Positions 53,903 through 62,726 of a stretch of 64,000 bases of DNA are shown piece by piece. Every line of letters starts with the position of its first letter. The first letter of the stretch is position 1. The notes below the pieces were generated by a model. It worked only from the letters and a program-made list of their open reading frames with translations, was not told where the DNA came from and did not search any database. The translations under genes were made by a program, and so were the position numbers. This stretch comes from Pyrinomonadaceae bacterium (GTDB taxonomy: Bacteria > Acidobacteriota > Blastocatellia > Pyrinomonadales > Pyrinomonadaceae): positions 31,376-95,375 of the forward strand of contig JAVEDE010000094.1 in NCBI GenBank assembly GCA_030841105.1, given 5' to 3'.

Positions 53903-55012
53903 ATGAATAAGGTCGGGACGATCAAGGCGGCGGTGATCGGCGCGTGGGTGCTGGGGATGTTGCTGCTCTTCGGCGTCAACTCTCTCACCGGATCGAACGT
54001 CACCGCGCAGAAGAAGAAACAGGACTCACCGCAAACGAGTTCTGCGCCCATACCGCAAAAGCAGAACCCCGAAGACTTCGTCGGGACGGAAACCTGCCAG
54101 ACCTGCCACGAGACCCAGTTCAACACCTTCGCCAAGACGACGCACGCCAAGCTCACGCACGACGCGAGTTGGAAGGGCAAGGTCGTCGGCTGCGAGTCGT
54201 GTCATGGCGCGGGCAAGGCGCACGTCGAGACGATGGCCGAAGTCGTCGCCAATGGCACAGACCCGAAGCTCGTTCACGACAAGAAAATAATCTACCTCGC
54301 CGGTCTTCCCTCAAAACAGGTCTCGGAAACCTGCCTGCAATGCCACGCCGGACGCGAGGAGCACAACAACTACCGGCGCGGCGAACACTGGCGCAACGAC
54401 GTGGGCTGCACCGACTGCCACTTCGCGCACGCGCCCGACCCCTCGCCCGCGCGCAACGCCTCGCACACGCTCATCTCCGAGAACCTCAGGCAGAAACCCG
54501 ACACGTCCGTCCTGCGCATGCTCAAGGGCAACGAGACGCAGTTGTGTATGAAGTGCCACGCGGAGACGAAGGCGCAGTTCTCGATGCCCTTCCGCCACAA
54601 GGTGCTGGAAGGTCTCGTGAAATGCAGCGACTGCCACAACGCGCACGGCGGCTTTGAACTCAAGCAGACGCGGCTCGCCAACTTCTCCGCCTCGGACGCC
54701 TCGTGCGTCAAGTGTCACAACGATAAGTCGGGGCCGTTCACCTACGAGCACGGGCCTGTGACGGTGGAAGGCTGTTCGAGTTGCCACACGCCGCACGGCG
54801 CGAACAACCCGAAACTGCTCAAGCGCAACAACGTGTTCCAACTTTGCATCGAGTGCCACACGAACACGCACGCCATCGCCGGGAGCGACGAAGAGGGCGG
54901 CGCGCCCAACACGCCGAGTTTTCATAACCTGACGCAGTCGAGATACCAGAACTGCACGACCTGTCACGCGATGATTCACGGGTCGAATTCGCACCCGTTC
55001 TTCTTCCGCTAA
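53903..55012 (+). CDS. Decahaem c-type cytochrome (DmsE/MtrA family)
   Basis: A 369-residue periplasmic or outer-membrane-porin-embedded cytochrome with an N-terminal hydrophobic signal (AAVIGAWVLGMLLLFGV) and exactly ten CXXCH motifs: CQTCH, CESCH, CLQCH, CTDCH, CMKCH, CSDCH, CVKCH, CSSCH, CIECH and CTTCH. Length, haem number and spacing match the DmsE/MtrA/PioA family, which fills an MtrB-type barrel to carry electrons across the outer membrane. The next gene encodes such a barrel. GGAGG sits six bases before the ATG at 53903. The final PFFFR is typical. Confidence 0.95.
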   Translation: MNKVGTIKAAVIGAWVLGMLLLFGVNSLTGSNVTAQKKKQDSPQTSSAPIPQKQNPEDFVGTETCQTCHETQFNTFAKTTHAKLTHDASWKGKVVGCESCHGAGKAHVETMAEVVANGTDPKLVHDKKIIYLAGLPSKQVSETCLQCHAGREEHNNYRRGEHWRNDVGCTDCHFAHAPDPSPARNASHTLISENLRQKPDTSVLRMLKGNETQLCMKCHAETKAQFSMPFRHKVLEGLVKCSDCHNAHGGFELKQTRLANFSASDASCVKCHNDKSGPFTYEHGPVTVEGCSSCHTPHGANNPKLLKRNNVFQLCIECHTNTHAIAGSDEEGGAPNTPSFHNLTQSRYQNCTTCHAMIHGSNSHPFFFR

Positions 55013-55073
55013 AGGCGCGAGCCGTCTGGCGAGAATCAGGGCAAGCCGAAACAAAGCGAGGACACTTCAGGCC

Positions 55074-57320
55074 ATGAAAAACAAAACTGCTTTCACCCCC
55101 TCTTCTTTGCTGTCGCTCGTGCTCCTCCTGCTCGCCGTCGCCGTCAACGCGCAGACTCCTCGAACGTCGCCGACGCCGCACACCACTGCGACACCCGCGC
55201 CGCAGGACGCGCAACCGGCGACCCCGGCAGCGGAAGTGACCGCCGGTAATTACAACATCATCACGAGCATCGAACTCGGCGTGCGCGGCCTGAGCGTTGA
55301 CGGCAACGACGACAAGTACCGCTCCGACCTTAACTACCGCGCAGGCTTCCGCCTCTTCGATTCAAACTTTCTGGCACGCGCGAAAGACGGCACGGGCGGA
55401 TGGTTCGACAGCCTCCTCGTCAACTCGACCGGCTGGAACGCAGACCCGCACGGCTCTCTGCGTATCAACGCCGAGAAATCCGCGTGGTATCGTTTCAACG
55501 CGAACGTCCGCCGCAACACTTACCAGAACCGCCTCGTCAACCACGCGCTCGGCCAGCACATACGCGACACGCGGCACAAGTTCGGCGACTTCGACCTGCG
55601 CCTGCTGCCGCGCAATCGTTTTATCAATTTCAGTCTCGGCTACTCGTTCGACCGCAACAGCGGCGACGGGCTGACGACCTTTAACTATTCCAACCTGACG
55701 GCCTCGCGCGGCAGCGCCTTCACCGTTCGCGGCGGCGACGAGTTCGCCGTTAACCGCACCACACGCACGCGCGCAGACGAGTATCGCGCGGGCGTCGAAG
55801 GGCGCGTCGGCAAACTCGATCTCGGATTCCTGCAAGGCATACGCACCTACGCCGACGACTCGCAAGACTTCATCAACTTCGCCAATCAAGGCAACAACAC
55901 CGCCAACACCGCCGCGCTCCTCACCTTCCAGCGCGACATGCCGATGCACGGTCGCGCCTACTTCACGCGCCTCAACGCGCACACCAACATCGCACGCCGC
56001 CTCGACATCACGGCGCGCTACACCTACACGCACGCGCGCACGCGCTTCAACCTGATCGAAACCGACACGGGGCGCACCGCAGGCACGGGCGCGAACCCGC
56101 TCGCAAACGCCCTCACCTATTCCACCATCATCACCTTCCCCGGCGAGACCGTCCGCCCGTCGCATCTCGGCGAGATCGGCATGACGTGGATGGTGACGGA
56201 CAAGCTCCGCATCTCCGAGACGCTGCGCCACAACTCTTTCCGCAACGAAGGCGACCACGTCTACAACGAGATCACTTCGGCCTTCCGCGCCAACGGCACG
56301 CCGCTCTTTACGCCCGCGCCCGCCGCCTTCGCCGTCCCCATCGCGCGGACGCTCGAATATAGTCGCCTCTACAACCAGCTTGAAGCCGACTATCAATTCG
56401 GGCCGCGCCTCGCCGTCCACTTCGGCCACCGCTACGCCAATCGTCACATTGATACTCTGAACCTCGGCAGAATCCTGCCCGCCCCCATCGTCAACGCCCC
56501 GGGCGTGGTGAGCGAAGAGGAGTTTCGTTTCCACAGCAACTCCTTCTTCGGCGGCTTCAAGGCGCGACCCGTCAAACAGTGGACGCTCTACTTCGACGCG
56601 GCGCGCGGCGAATCAAACGACGTGTTCACGCGGCTCGACAATCGCAAGTCCGTCAACTTTCGCGTCCGCAACCGCATCACGCCCGCGCGCGGACTCGGCC
56701 TCAACGTCTCCTTCATCACGCGCGACAACGACAACCCCGGCGAGACCGTCGTTGACCGCACGCTCGTCGGGCCGCAGTCGTCGCGCCAGTTCGACGTGCA
56801 GACGAGGGATCGCAATTTCAGCACGTCGCTCGACTGGACGCCGCCCGCAGGCCGTTATTCGCTGAGCGCCGGGTACACGCACTTGAACGCGGAGAGCGAC
56901 GCGGCCATCGCCTTCTTCCCGCTCCCCGCCGGATGCGTGGGCACAACCGCTGTCCCGCTCCCGCCGTGCGCTGAGGGGCGCAGCCGTTTTTACCTGCGCG
57001 ACCACTTCTTCTACTTCAACGCGAACGTGCAGTTTCACGAACGCTTCTCCGCCTTCGCCAGTTATCGCATCAGCAAAGACACGGGACAGGGCGACCGCCT
57101 CTCCGACATCCCGAACCGCCTGTTCGTCGGCTCATACCCGCTCAGTTTCCAGTCGCCCGAAGCGCGCCTCGTCTTCAAACTCTCGCGCAACGTGGACTGG
57201 AACGTGGGCTACCAGTACTACGCCTACAGAGAGCGTTTCTCAAACGCGCAGAACTACCGCGCGCACCTGCCGAACACCAGTCTGAGAATTTACTTCGGCG
57301 GCGCGAGTGGCGAACGCTGA
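55074..57320 (+). CDS. MtrB/PioB-family outer-membrane beta-barrel
   Basis: A 748-residue porin with a signal peptide, a Thr/Pro/Ala-rich linker (about 24-55) and a long series of alternating amphipathic strands interspersed with loops. That is the pattern of the 26- to 28-stranded decahaem-associated barrel. It would sheathe the decahaem cytochrome encoded just upstream and form a transmembrane electron conduit. The Shewanella MtrB CXXC near the N-terminus is absent; a single Cys pair (GCVGTTAVPLPPCAEG) may form a loop disulfide. The C-terminal residue is not aromatic, unlike many barrels. Confidence 0.85.
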   Translation: MKNKTAFTPSSLLSLVLLLLAVAVNAQTPRTSPTPHTTATPAPQDAQPATPAAEVTAGNYNIITSIELGVRGLSVDGNDDKYRSDLNYRAGFRLFDSNFLARAKDGTGGWFDSLLVNSTGWNADPHGSLRINAEKSAWYRFNANVRRNTYQNRLVNHALGQHIRDTRHKFGDFDLRLLPRNRFINFSLGYSFDRNSGDGLTTFNYSNLTASRGSAFTVRGGDEFAVNRTTRTRADEYRAGVEGRVGKLDLGFLQGIRTYADDSQDFINFANQGNNTANTAALLTFQRDMPMHGRAYFTRLNAHTNIARRLDITARYTYTHARTRFNLIETDTGRTAGTGANPLANALTYSTIITFPGETVRPSHLGEIGMTWMVTDKLRISETLRHNSFRNEGDHVYNEITSAFRANGTPLFTPAPAAFAVPIARTLEYSRLYNQLEADYQFGPRLAVHFGHRYANRHIDTLNLGRILPAPIVNAPGVVSEEEFRFHSNSFFGGFKARPVKQWTLYFDAARGESNDVFTRLDNRKSVNFRVRNRITPARGLGLNVSFITRDNDNPGETVVDRTLVGPQSSRQFDVQTRDRNFSTSLDWTPPAGRYSLSAGYTHLNAESDAAIAFFPLPAGCVGTTAVPLPPCAEGRSRFYLRDHFFYFNANVQFHERFSAFASYRISKDTGQGDRLSDIPNRLFVGSYPLSFQSPEARLVFKLSRNVDWNVGYQYYAYRERFSNAQNYRAHLPNTSLRIYFGGASGER

Positions 57321-57330
57321 ACGGCGGGAC

Positions 57331-58662
57331 ATGACAGGCAAGGCAGCGGAAAAGAATTTGAGGTACAGGGCAGCCGGGCTGGCCGCGTTTGTCTTGCTCG
57401 CGGCACTCGGCTTCACGCTCCCGCGCCACACTTCTAACGCTTCCGGCCTCGCCTCGCCCGAACCGCAGAGGCGTGTTGTCACGGCAACGCGTCCGGTCGC
57501 GCAGCGCGCGGCGAATCGAAGGCCGCGCACGGATTACCGGAAGTTCAATCACGCATCGAGCAAGCATCGCGAGCAAGCGTGTGACGCGTGCCACAAGTTC
57601 CCCTCGCCTAACTGGAAAGAGGCGCGCCCGACGGGCGACGCGGCCTTCCCAGATGTTGTGCAGCAACCGCAACACGCCTCTTGCCTGAACTGCCACCGCG
57701 AGCAGTTCTTCGCGCGCGAACGCCCCGCGCCCGCGATCTGTTCCGTCTGCCACACGGAGAGCACGCCGCGTCGTCAACCGCGCCACCCGTTCCCCAATCC
57801 CCTCGAAACCTTCAACCAGACGGCGCGTGCGCGCGACTTCATCTCCGACTTTCGGATTTTCTTTCCGCACGACAAGCACGTCGAGATCGTCAGTGCATTG
57901 CGCCCCGCGCACGAACGTGAAGCGGGCGCGAGTTTCGTCAACGTTTCGTTTGCGCGCAACGGCAACCGCGCACAGCAGAAAGAGACGCCGAAGCAGGGAG
58001 AGAAGCCGCAGGAAGCAAAGCCGAACGAGACGAGTTGCGCCGTCTGCCACCAGACATACGCGCCGCAGGGCGAGACGGAAGAGGAATATGCGACGAAGCC
58101 GCCGCCGGATTTGGGCGAAGCCTTCTGGCTGAAAAAAGGCGCGTTCAAGACGACGCCCAACCACGCCTCTTGCTTCAACTGCCACTCGCAGGAGACGGGC
58201 GTGCTCCCTGCGCCGAACAATTGCGCCGCCTGCCATCGTCTCGCGCCCGCGCCGCCGACGCGCCCGCGCACGGACTTCGACCCGAAAGTCGCGGCGGCGA
58301 TGAACGTCTCCGATCCGGTCATCCTGCGAAAGTGGCGTCGGCGCACGAGCGGCACGTTCCGGCACGAGTGGATCATGCACGCGGACTTGAGTTGCAACGC
58401 CTGTCATAACGTGACGGCGATGAACACGCTCGACGAGGCGACGAAGAAAGTTCCGATCCTCTCGTGCGGCGGCGCGGGCGCGGGCTGTCATGTGACGCCG
58501 ACCACCGCCGCAGACGCGGGCGCGCTCAACCTCGCGCTCGAAGAACGCAAGGCGAAGCCCGGCTTCCAGTGTACGAAGTGCCATCTCACTTTGGGCAGAG
58601 AGCCTGTGCCGAAGTCGCATCTGGAAGCCGTCGAGATGATCAAACAGACTGGCGGATCGTAA
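57331..58662 (+). CDS. Octahaem cytochrome c3-family protein with extra CX6CH motif
   Basis: A 443-residue protein with one N-terminal membrane helix and eight CXXCH motifs (CDACH, CLNCH, CSVCH, CAVCH, CFNCH, CAACH, CNACH, CTKCH). Between the seventh and eighth is CGGAGAGCH, a possible non-canonical CX6CH haem site. A Lys/Gln/Glu-rich linker separates the first three from the rest. No lipobox is seen, so it is probably anchored at the inner membrane or exported to the periplasm as a shuttle. It starts ten bases after the porin stop; the ATG at 57331 has GGCGGGAC upstream, and an earlier GTG at 57307 is possible. Confidence 0.82.
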   Translation: MTGKAAEKNLRYRAAGLAAFVLLAALGFTLPRHTSNASGLASPEPQRRVVTATRPVAQRAANRRPRTDYRKFNHASSKHREQACDACHKFPSPNWKEARPTGDAAFPDVVQQPQHASCLNCHREQFFARERPAPAICSVCHTESTPRRQPRHPFPNPLETFNQTARARDFISDFRIFFPHDKHVEIVSALRPAHEREAGASFVNVSFARNGNRAQQKETPKQGEKPQEAKPNETSCAVCHQTYAPQGETEEEYATKPPPDLGEAFWLKKGAFKTTPNHASCFNCHSQETGVLPAPNNCAACHRLAPAPPTRPRTDFDPKVAAAMNVSDPVILRKWRRRTSGTFRHEWIMHADLSCNACHNVTAMNTLDEATKKVPILSCGGAGAGCHVTPTTAADAGALNLALEERKAKPGFQCTKCHLTLGREPVPKSHLEAVEMIKQTGGS

Positions 58663-58667
58663 ACAGC

Positions 58668-59606
58668 ATGGCGGGTGAATCTTCCAGACACGAACTCTCT
58701 ACAGCGACGCCGCTCGCCGCGCGGCGCAGGAGACTCACGCTTGTTGTGCTCCTTGTCGCTTCTCTCGGCGTCGCCCTGACGCTCGTGTTGAACTCGCGCG
58801 CTTCGACCCACGCTGCGAACGCGCTAAACGAAAGCGCGCCGTTTACGAACTCCGACTCGAATACGCCGACGACCGAACAGAGCGGCGACTTCTCAAAGTT
58901 CACACACGCGAACCCGAACCATTCGCGCCTCCCCTGTCTCTTGTGCCATCGTCGTGATGACAACTCGCCGCGTCCCACACGCTCCGTCGGCCACACGCCC
59001 TGCGCCGGTTGCCACACGCAGCAGTTCGCCGACACGAACAGCCCCATCTGCTCGATCTGTCACGCGGACGCGCATGACGGTGCGGTCAAATTGTTTCCTG
59101 CGCTTCGCAGTTTCAACGTCCGTTTCGATCACGCGCGGCACGCGTCCGGCACGGCTCGCCCGCGCGCAAGTTGCGTCGCCTGCCACAAGCCCGCGCGCGG
59201 CGGCGTCGCGCTCTCGATCCCCGCCGGACTCGGCGCACACAACACCTGTTACGCGTGCCACACGCCGCGCGCGCAAAACCTTGCGGGCGGCGACATCTCT
59301 TCTTGCAGCACATGCCACCAACTAGGGCGGCACGCGCGGACGCCGGAGCGCGCGGCGGCGTATCAGGTCAGTTTCAGCCACGCCAGACACGGCGCGCGGC
59401 AGCGTCTCGGCTGCAACGATTGCCACAGCGTCAGGGCGGGACTGCCGCAGGGGCGACAGGTCTCCGCGCCTCAGCCGCTCATGCACCACGCCGCGCAACC
59501 CGCGCTGAAGAGTTGCATGACCTGTCATAACAACCGGCGCGCCTTCGGCGGCGACGATTTCACGGACTGCAAGCGTTGCCACACGGGGAACGCGTGGCAC
59601 TTCTGA
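58668..59606 (+). CDS. Nonahaem cytochrome c3-family protein
   Basis: A 312-residue protein with a basic N-terminus and one membrane helix (TLVVLLVASLGVALTLVL). The haem region has nine CXXCH motifs: CLLCH, CAGCH, CSICH, CVACH, CYACH, CSTCH, CNDCH, CMTCH and CKRCH. Extra His residues (FDHARHASG, FSHARHGARQ) are good distal ligands for bis-His haems. It starts five bases after the preceding cytochrome gene, so the two are translationally close. The expected role is periplasmic electron transfer between the quinol dehydrogenase and the outer-membrane conduit. Confidence 0.85.
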   Translation: MAGESSRHELSTATPLAARRRRLTLVVLLVASLGVALTLVLNSRASTHAANALNESAPFTNSDSNTPTTEQSGDFSKFTHANPNHSRLPCLLCHRRDDNSPRPTRSVGHTPCAGCHTQQFADTNSPICSICHADAHDGAVKLFPALRSFNVRFDHARHASGTARPRASCVACHKPARGGVALSIPAGLGAHNTCYACHTPRAQNLAGGDISSCSTCHQLGRHARTPERAAAYQVSFSHARHGARQRLGCNDCHSVRAGLPQGRQVSAPQPLMHHAAQPALKSCMTCHNNRRAFGGDDFTDCKRCHTGNAWHF

Positions 59607-59645
59607 ACTTCGACAGACCTACAAGAGTAAAAGGGGGTTTGAAAA

Positions 59646-60230
59646 ATGAGACGCGCGATCACACTGTCGGTGTTGGTGATTTGTGTGGGGCTGTGTGCCG
59701 GAAGCGGAGTTTCGGTCTCCATGCAGGAGACTGTAGCGACGCCGCCGCAGGAGATGAAGAAACCGCAGGAGGTTTACATCCTGGCGAAAGAGAACAAGCT
59801 CGGCACAGTGACTTTCAGCCACATCAATCACATCACGAAGAATCGCAACATAGATGCCACGGGGCCGGTCGCCTGCGTCGAATGTCACCACACGGCGCAG
59901 CCCGCGTCGGAAGTTCTGAAGACGCCCCCGCTCAAAACCGCCTGGCCTGCCGACCGCACGACCACGCTGACGGCCGAACTACTGGGGAAAGACCCGAACC
60001 CGCTCGGCGGCGCAACCTGCCACAGTTGCCACTCGCGCGCCGGGATGAAGCCCGAAGTGTGGCCTGAGATTCCACAGATCAAGCATGAGTCGAGCACTGC
60101 CATGATCACGCTGACGAACCAACAGGCTTTTCACCGCAACTGCGCGGGTTGCCACGATGAAGTGGTGAAGCACCGTAAGGACGTGAAACCGCCGACCTCC
60201 ATGAAATGCATGTCCTGCCACAAGAAGTAA
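59646..60230 (+). CDS. Tetrahaem cytochrome c3-family protein
   Basis: A 194-residue exported protein with a signal peptide ending near GSGVSVS and four CXXCH motifs (CVECH, CHSCH, CAGCH, CMSCH). A VTFSHINHI segment supplies distal His residues as in class III cytochromes. GGGGG precedes the ATG at 59646. It is probably a small periplasmic electron carrier in this pathway. The last haem motif is directly at the C-terminus. Confidence 0.87.
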   Translation: MRRAITLSVLVICVGLCAGSGVSVSMQETVATPPQEMKKPQEVYILAKENKLGTVTFSHINHITKNRNIDATGPVACVECHHTAQPASEVLKTPPLKTAWPADRTTTLTAELLGKDPNPLGGATCHSCHSRAGMKPEVWPEIPQIKHESSTAMITLTNQQAFHRNCAGCHDEVVKHRKDVKPPTSMKCMSCHKK

Positions 60231-60278
60231 CCGAGACGGCAGGTGCTTGAGGAAAGTTTCCCACGGTGTTGTGTGAAA

Positions 60279-60298
60279 GCCCGCAGGAGCGTGCGGGC
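60279..60298 (+). promoter_or_regulatory. Intercistronic hairpin before the monohaem cytochrome gene
   Basis: GCCCGCA and TGCGGGC form a 7-bp stem with a six-base loop in the 222-base gap between the tetrahaem and monohaem cytochrome genes. It may mark RNA processing or differential expression within the operon. No T-run follows. Confidence 0.4.
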
Positions 60299-60452
60299 GT
60301 CGAGAGGATTTCGCGCGAGTTCCTTTGAAAACCCGGCATCTTCGCCCCGTGTGCCGTTCGGCACGGTCATTGCACTAGAGAAGGGTGCGGCGGGATGTGT
60401 CGGTCGAAAGATTCACGACCTGCCCGGTCACTTTGAAAGGAAGATCGCAATC

Positions 60453-60797
60453 ATGCAAGGAACAATTATTCGCTTGAAGAAACTCGCCATCGCCTTGGTC
60501 GCGTTGCCGTTGCTCGCGTCCGTCCTGTCGAACTCGACATCCGTTCCGGCGACAAACGCCGCCGTGCAGGATGATGTCGCAGCCATCTACAAAGCCAAGT
60601 GCGCGATGTGCCACGGCGCGAAGGCCGAGAAGAAATTCGACCCGGCGAAATCCGACGAAGAACTCTTGAACACCGTGCTCAAGGGCGGCAAACCCGGCAT
60701 GCCCGCCTTCGAGACGAAAGGCATCACCGAAGAGCAGGCGAAGGGCATCGTCGCACACATGAAGGGACTGCGAACTGCACCGCCCGCGTCCGAGTAG
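60453..60797 (+). CDS. Monohaem class I cytochrome c
   Basis: A 114-residue exported cytochrome with a signal peptide (IALVALPLLASVL) and one haem motif, CAMCH. It has the small class I fold with PGMPAF supplying the likely axial Met, and a final EEQAKGIVAHMKGL helix. It resembles c6-type or SoxX-like small carriers. GGAAG precedes the ATG at 60453; the frame is open upstream but without a signal peptide. It lies between multihaem genes and is probably a soluble periplasmic shuttle. Confidence 0.9.
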   Translation: MQGTIIRLKKLAIALVALPLLASVLSNSTSVPATNAAVQDDVAAIYKAKCAMCHGAKAEKKFDPAKSDEELLNTVLKGGKPGMPAFETKGITEEQAKGIVAHMKGLRTAPPASE

Positions 60798-60893
60798 AGC
60801 ACAGGCGGCAACCACGCTTCGAGAGCAACACTTCGAGATTCGAGCCGCGCGCGTGAACCAGACGAGTTCCCTTGCGGCTGACAAACTAAACAG

Positions 60894-60935
60894 ACCTCCC
60901 CTGTCGGCTCGCCGCGCGGCGACGACCGGGGAGGT
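60894..60935 (+). promoter_or_regulatory. Intercistronic hairpin before the NapC/NirT gene
   Basis: ACCTCCCC (60894-60901) pairs with GGGGAGGT (60928-60935) and encloses the palindrome CGCCGCGCGGCG. It lies in the 249-base gap upstream of the quinol dehydrogenase gene, together with a GCGAG/CTCGC stem-loop at about 60959-60981. Function unknown. Confidence 0.45.
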
Positions 60936-61046
60936 ATGCGTGTTTCCGAAAGGTGGCAGCGAGCGGTGCAAAGCCCTCGCTTCAAACCCAATCGGTCGAG
61001 ACGTTCGCCACGTTCTCTTACCACCTAACCGCACCGGAGGAGTGTC

Positions 61047-62681
61047 ATGAGCGATGAGGAGCAAGCTGTTGTTGCCGCCAACGAAGAGGAACAAGCTGTT
61101 AAGCCCAAACCTCCGAAGATGCCGAGCCTGTTTCGTAACTACATCAGCTTTGCGGGCGCGGCCATCGTCGTCGCCATGCTGGCGAGCATCCTCTTACTGT
61201 TCCTGATTGAACTGACGGGAACTGGCGATAACCCTTATCTCGGCATCCTCACCTACGTCATCTTCCCTTCCATTTTGGGCTTCGGTCTCGTGGTCATCGC
61301 CGCCGGGATGCTCTGGGAGCGGAGACGCCGACGACGCTTTGCGCCTTCCGAGATCATGCCCTATCCGGTGCTCGACTTGAACGACCCGCGCCGTCGCCGC
61401 TCCTTCTTCGTCTTCCTCACGCTCAGTTTCCTCTTCGTCTCCGTCAGCGCGTTCGGGAGCTATCGCGCCTACGAGCACTCGGAGTCGGTCGCCTTCTGCG
61501 GCACGACCTGCCATACCGTGATGAAGCCGGAGTTCATCGCCTTTCAGGCTTCGCCGCACGCGCGCTTGCGCTGCGTTGATTGCCACGTCGGCGGGGGCGC
61601 GGAGTGGTACGTGCGCTCGAAATTTTCCGGCGTGCGCCAACTCTACAAGGTGGCGTTCAATAAATATTCGAGACCCATCGAGACGCCCGTCCACAACATG
61701 CGCCCGGCGAACGAGACGTGCGCGCATTGCCACTGGCCGGAAAAGTTTCACGGCGATCAACTGAAAGTGTTCAACCGTTACACCTACGACGAGGCGAACA
61801 CTCTGCGGCAGACGCGGATGCTCATCAAGGTCGGCGGCGGAAGCCCCAATGCGGGCACGGCCACAGGCATCCACTGGCACATGAATGTGGCAAACGAAAT
61901 CACTTTCGTCGCGACGGACAAGCAGCGTCAGGTCATCCCGTGGATTCGGGTCAAGGACAGGCAGGGGAACGTTACCGAGTACGTGGATCAGAACAGGCCG
62001 CTCTCGCCTGAACAGGTCGCCAGCGCGCCGAAGCGGCGGATGGACTGCATTGACTGTCACAACCGCCCGGCGCACATCTACGTGCCGCCCGACGCGGCGA
62101 TTGACGACGCGCTCGCGGCGGGCAAACTCGACGCGACCCTTCCCTACATCAAGCGTCAGGCCGTCGAAGTGCTGAACCAGACCTATTCATCGAACGACGA
62201 AGCGTTGAACTCAATCGCCACGAGCCTCGAACAGTTTTACCGCGCCAACTACACAGACCTCTACGCGCGGAAAGGCGACTCGGTCAAAGCGGCGGTCAAC
62301 GAGGTGCAACGCATCTACCAGACCTACTTCTTCCCCGAAATGAAAACCGACTGGCGCACCCACCCGAACAACATCGGCCACTTCTATTCGCAAGGCTGCT
62401 TCCGCTGCCACGACGGCGAGCACAAGAGCGACACCGGCAAGATCATCGGCAACGATTGCAACACCTGTCACACGATTCTGGATCAGCGCGCCTCGCTCGC
62501 CACCGGACAGAATGAGATTTTCCGCCACCCGGTCGCCCTCGGCGATCTGGCCGCCTCACAATGCGTCCTCTGCCACAAAGCCACTGGAGCGTTTCGCCAC
62601 CCCGTCAACCTCGGCGACATCTCACAGTTCAAATGCGTGGATTGTCATTCGGGCAAGGACTGGGCGAGCGGCGGCAATTAG
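61047..62681 (+). CDS. NapC/NirT-family membrane multihaem quinol dehydrogenase
   Basis: A 544-residue inner-membrane cytochrome. Three membrane helices (about 30-55, 68-90, 120-138) precede the haem region. The first haem motif is CGTTCH (CX3CH) with the family sequence CHTVMKPEF; seven CXXCH motifs follow (CVDCH, CAHCH, CIDCH, CFRCH, CNTCH, CVLCH, CVDCH). A NapC-like core plus extra C-terminal haems is larger than CymA. The last two haem modules look duplicated (FRHPVALGD and FRHPVNLGD). It should pass electrons between the quinone pool and the periplasmic cytochromes. A GGAGGAG ribosome-binding site precedes the ATG. Confidence 0.9.
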   Translation: MSDEEQAVVAANEEEQAVKPKPPKMPSLFRNYISFAGAAIVVAMLASILLLFLIELTGTGDNPYLGILTYVIFPSILGFGLVVIAAGMLWERRRRRRFAPSEIMPYPVLDLNDPRRRRSFFVFLTLSFLFVSVSAFGSYRAYEHSESVAFCGTTCHTVMKPEFIAFQASPHARLRCVDCHVGGGAEWYVRSKFSGVRQLYKVAFNKYSRPIETPVHNMRPANETCAHCHWPEKFHGDQLKVFNRYTYDEANTLRQTRMLIKVGGGSPNAGTATGIHWHMNVANEITFVATDKQRQVIPWIRVKDRQGNVTEYVDQNRPLSPEQVASAPKRRMDCIDCHNRPAHIYVPPDAAIDDALAAGKLDATLPYIKRQAVEVLNQTYSSNDEALNSIATSLEQFYRANYTDLYARKGDSVKAAVNEVQRIYQTYFFPEMKTDWRTHPNNIGHFYSQGCFRCHDGEHKSDTGKIIGNDCNTCHTILDQRASLATGQNEIFRHPVALGDLAASQCVLCHKATGAFRHPVNLGDISQFKCVDCHSGKDWASGGN

Positions 62682-62726
62682 CAGCAGAGCAGTTTCGCGT
62701 CCGGGATGAACGCTTTTACCGTTCAG

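Noticed and set aside
60936..61010. A GEMM-type (c-di-GMP or cGAMP) riboswitch before the NapC/NirT gene
   Set aside because: It has GAAAGG and GCAAAGCC-like segments, but lacks the upstream GCAAACC strand and the expected pairing.
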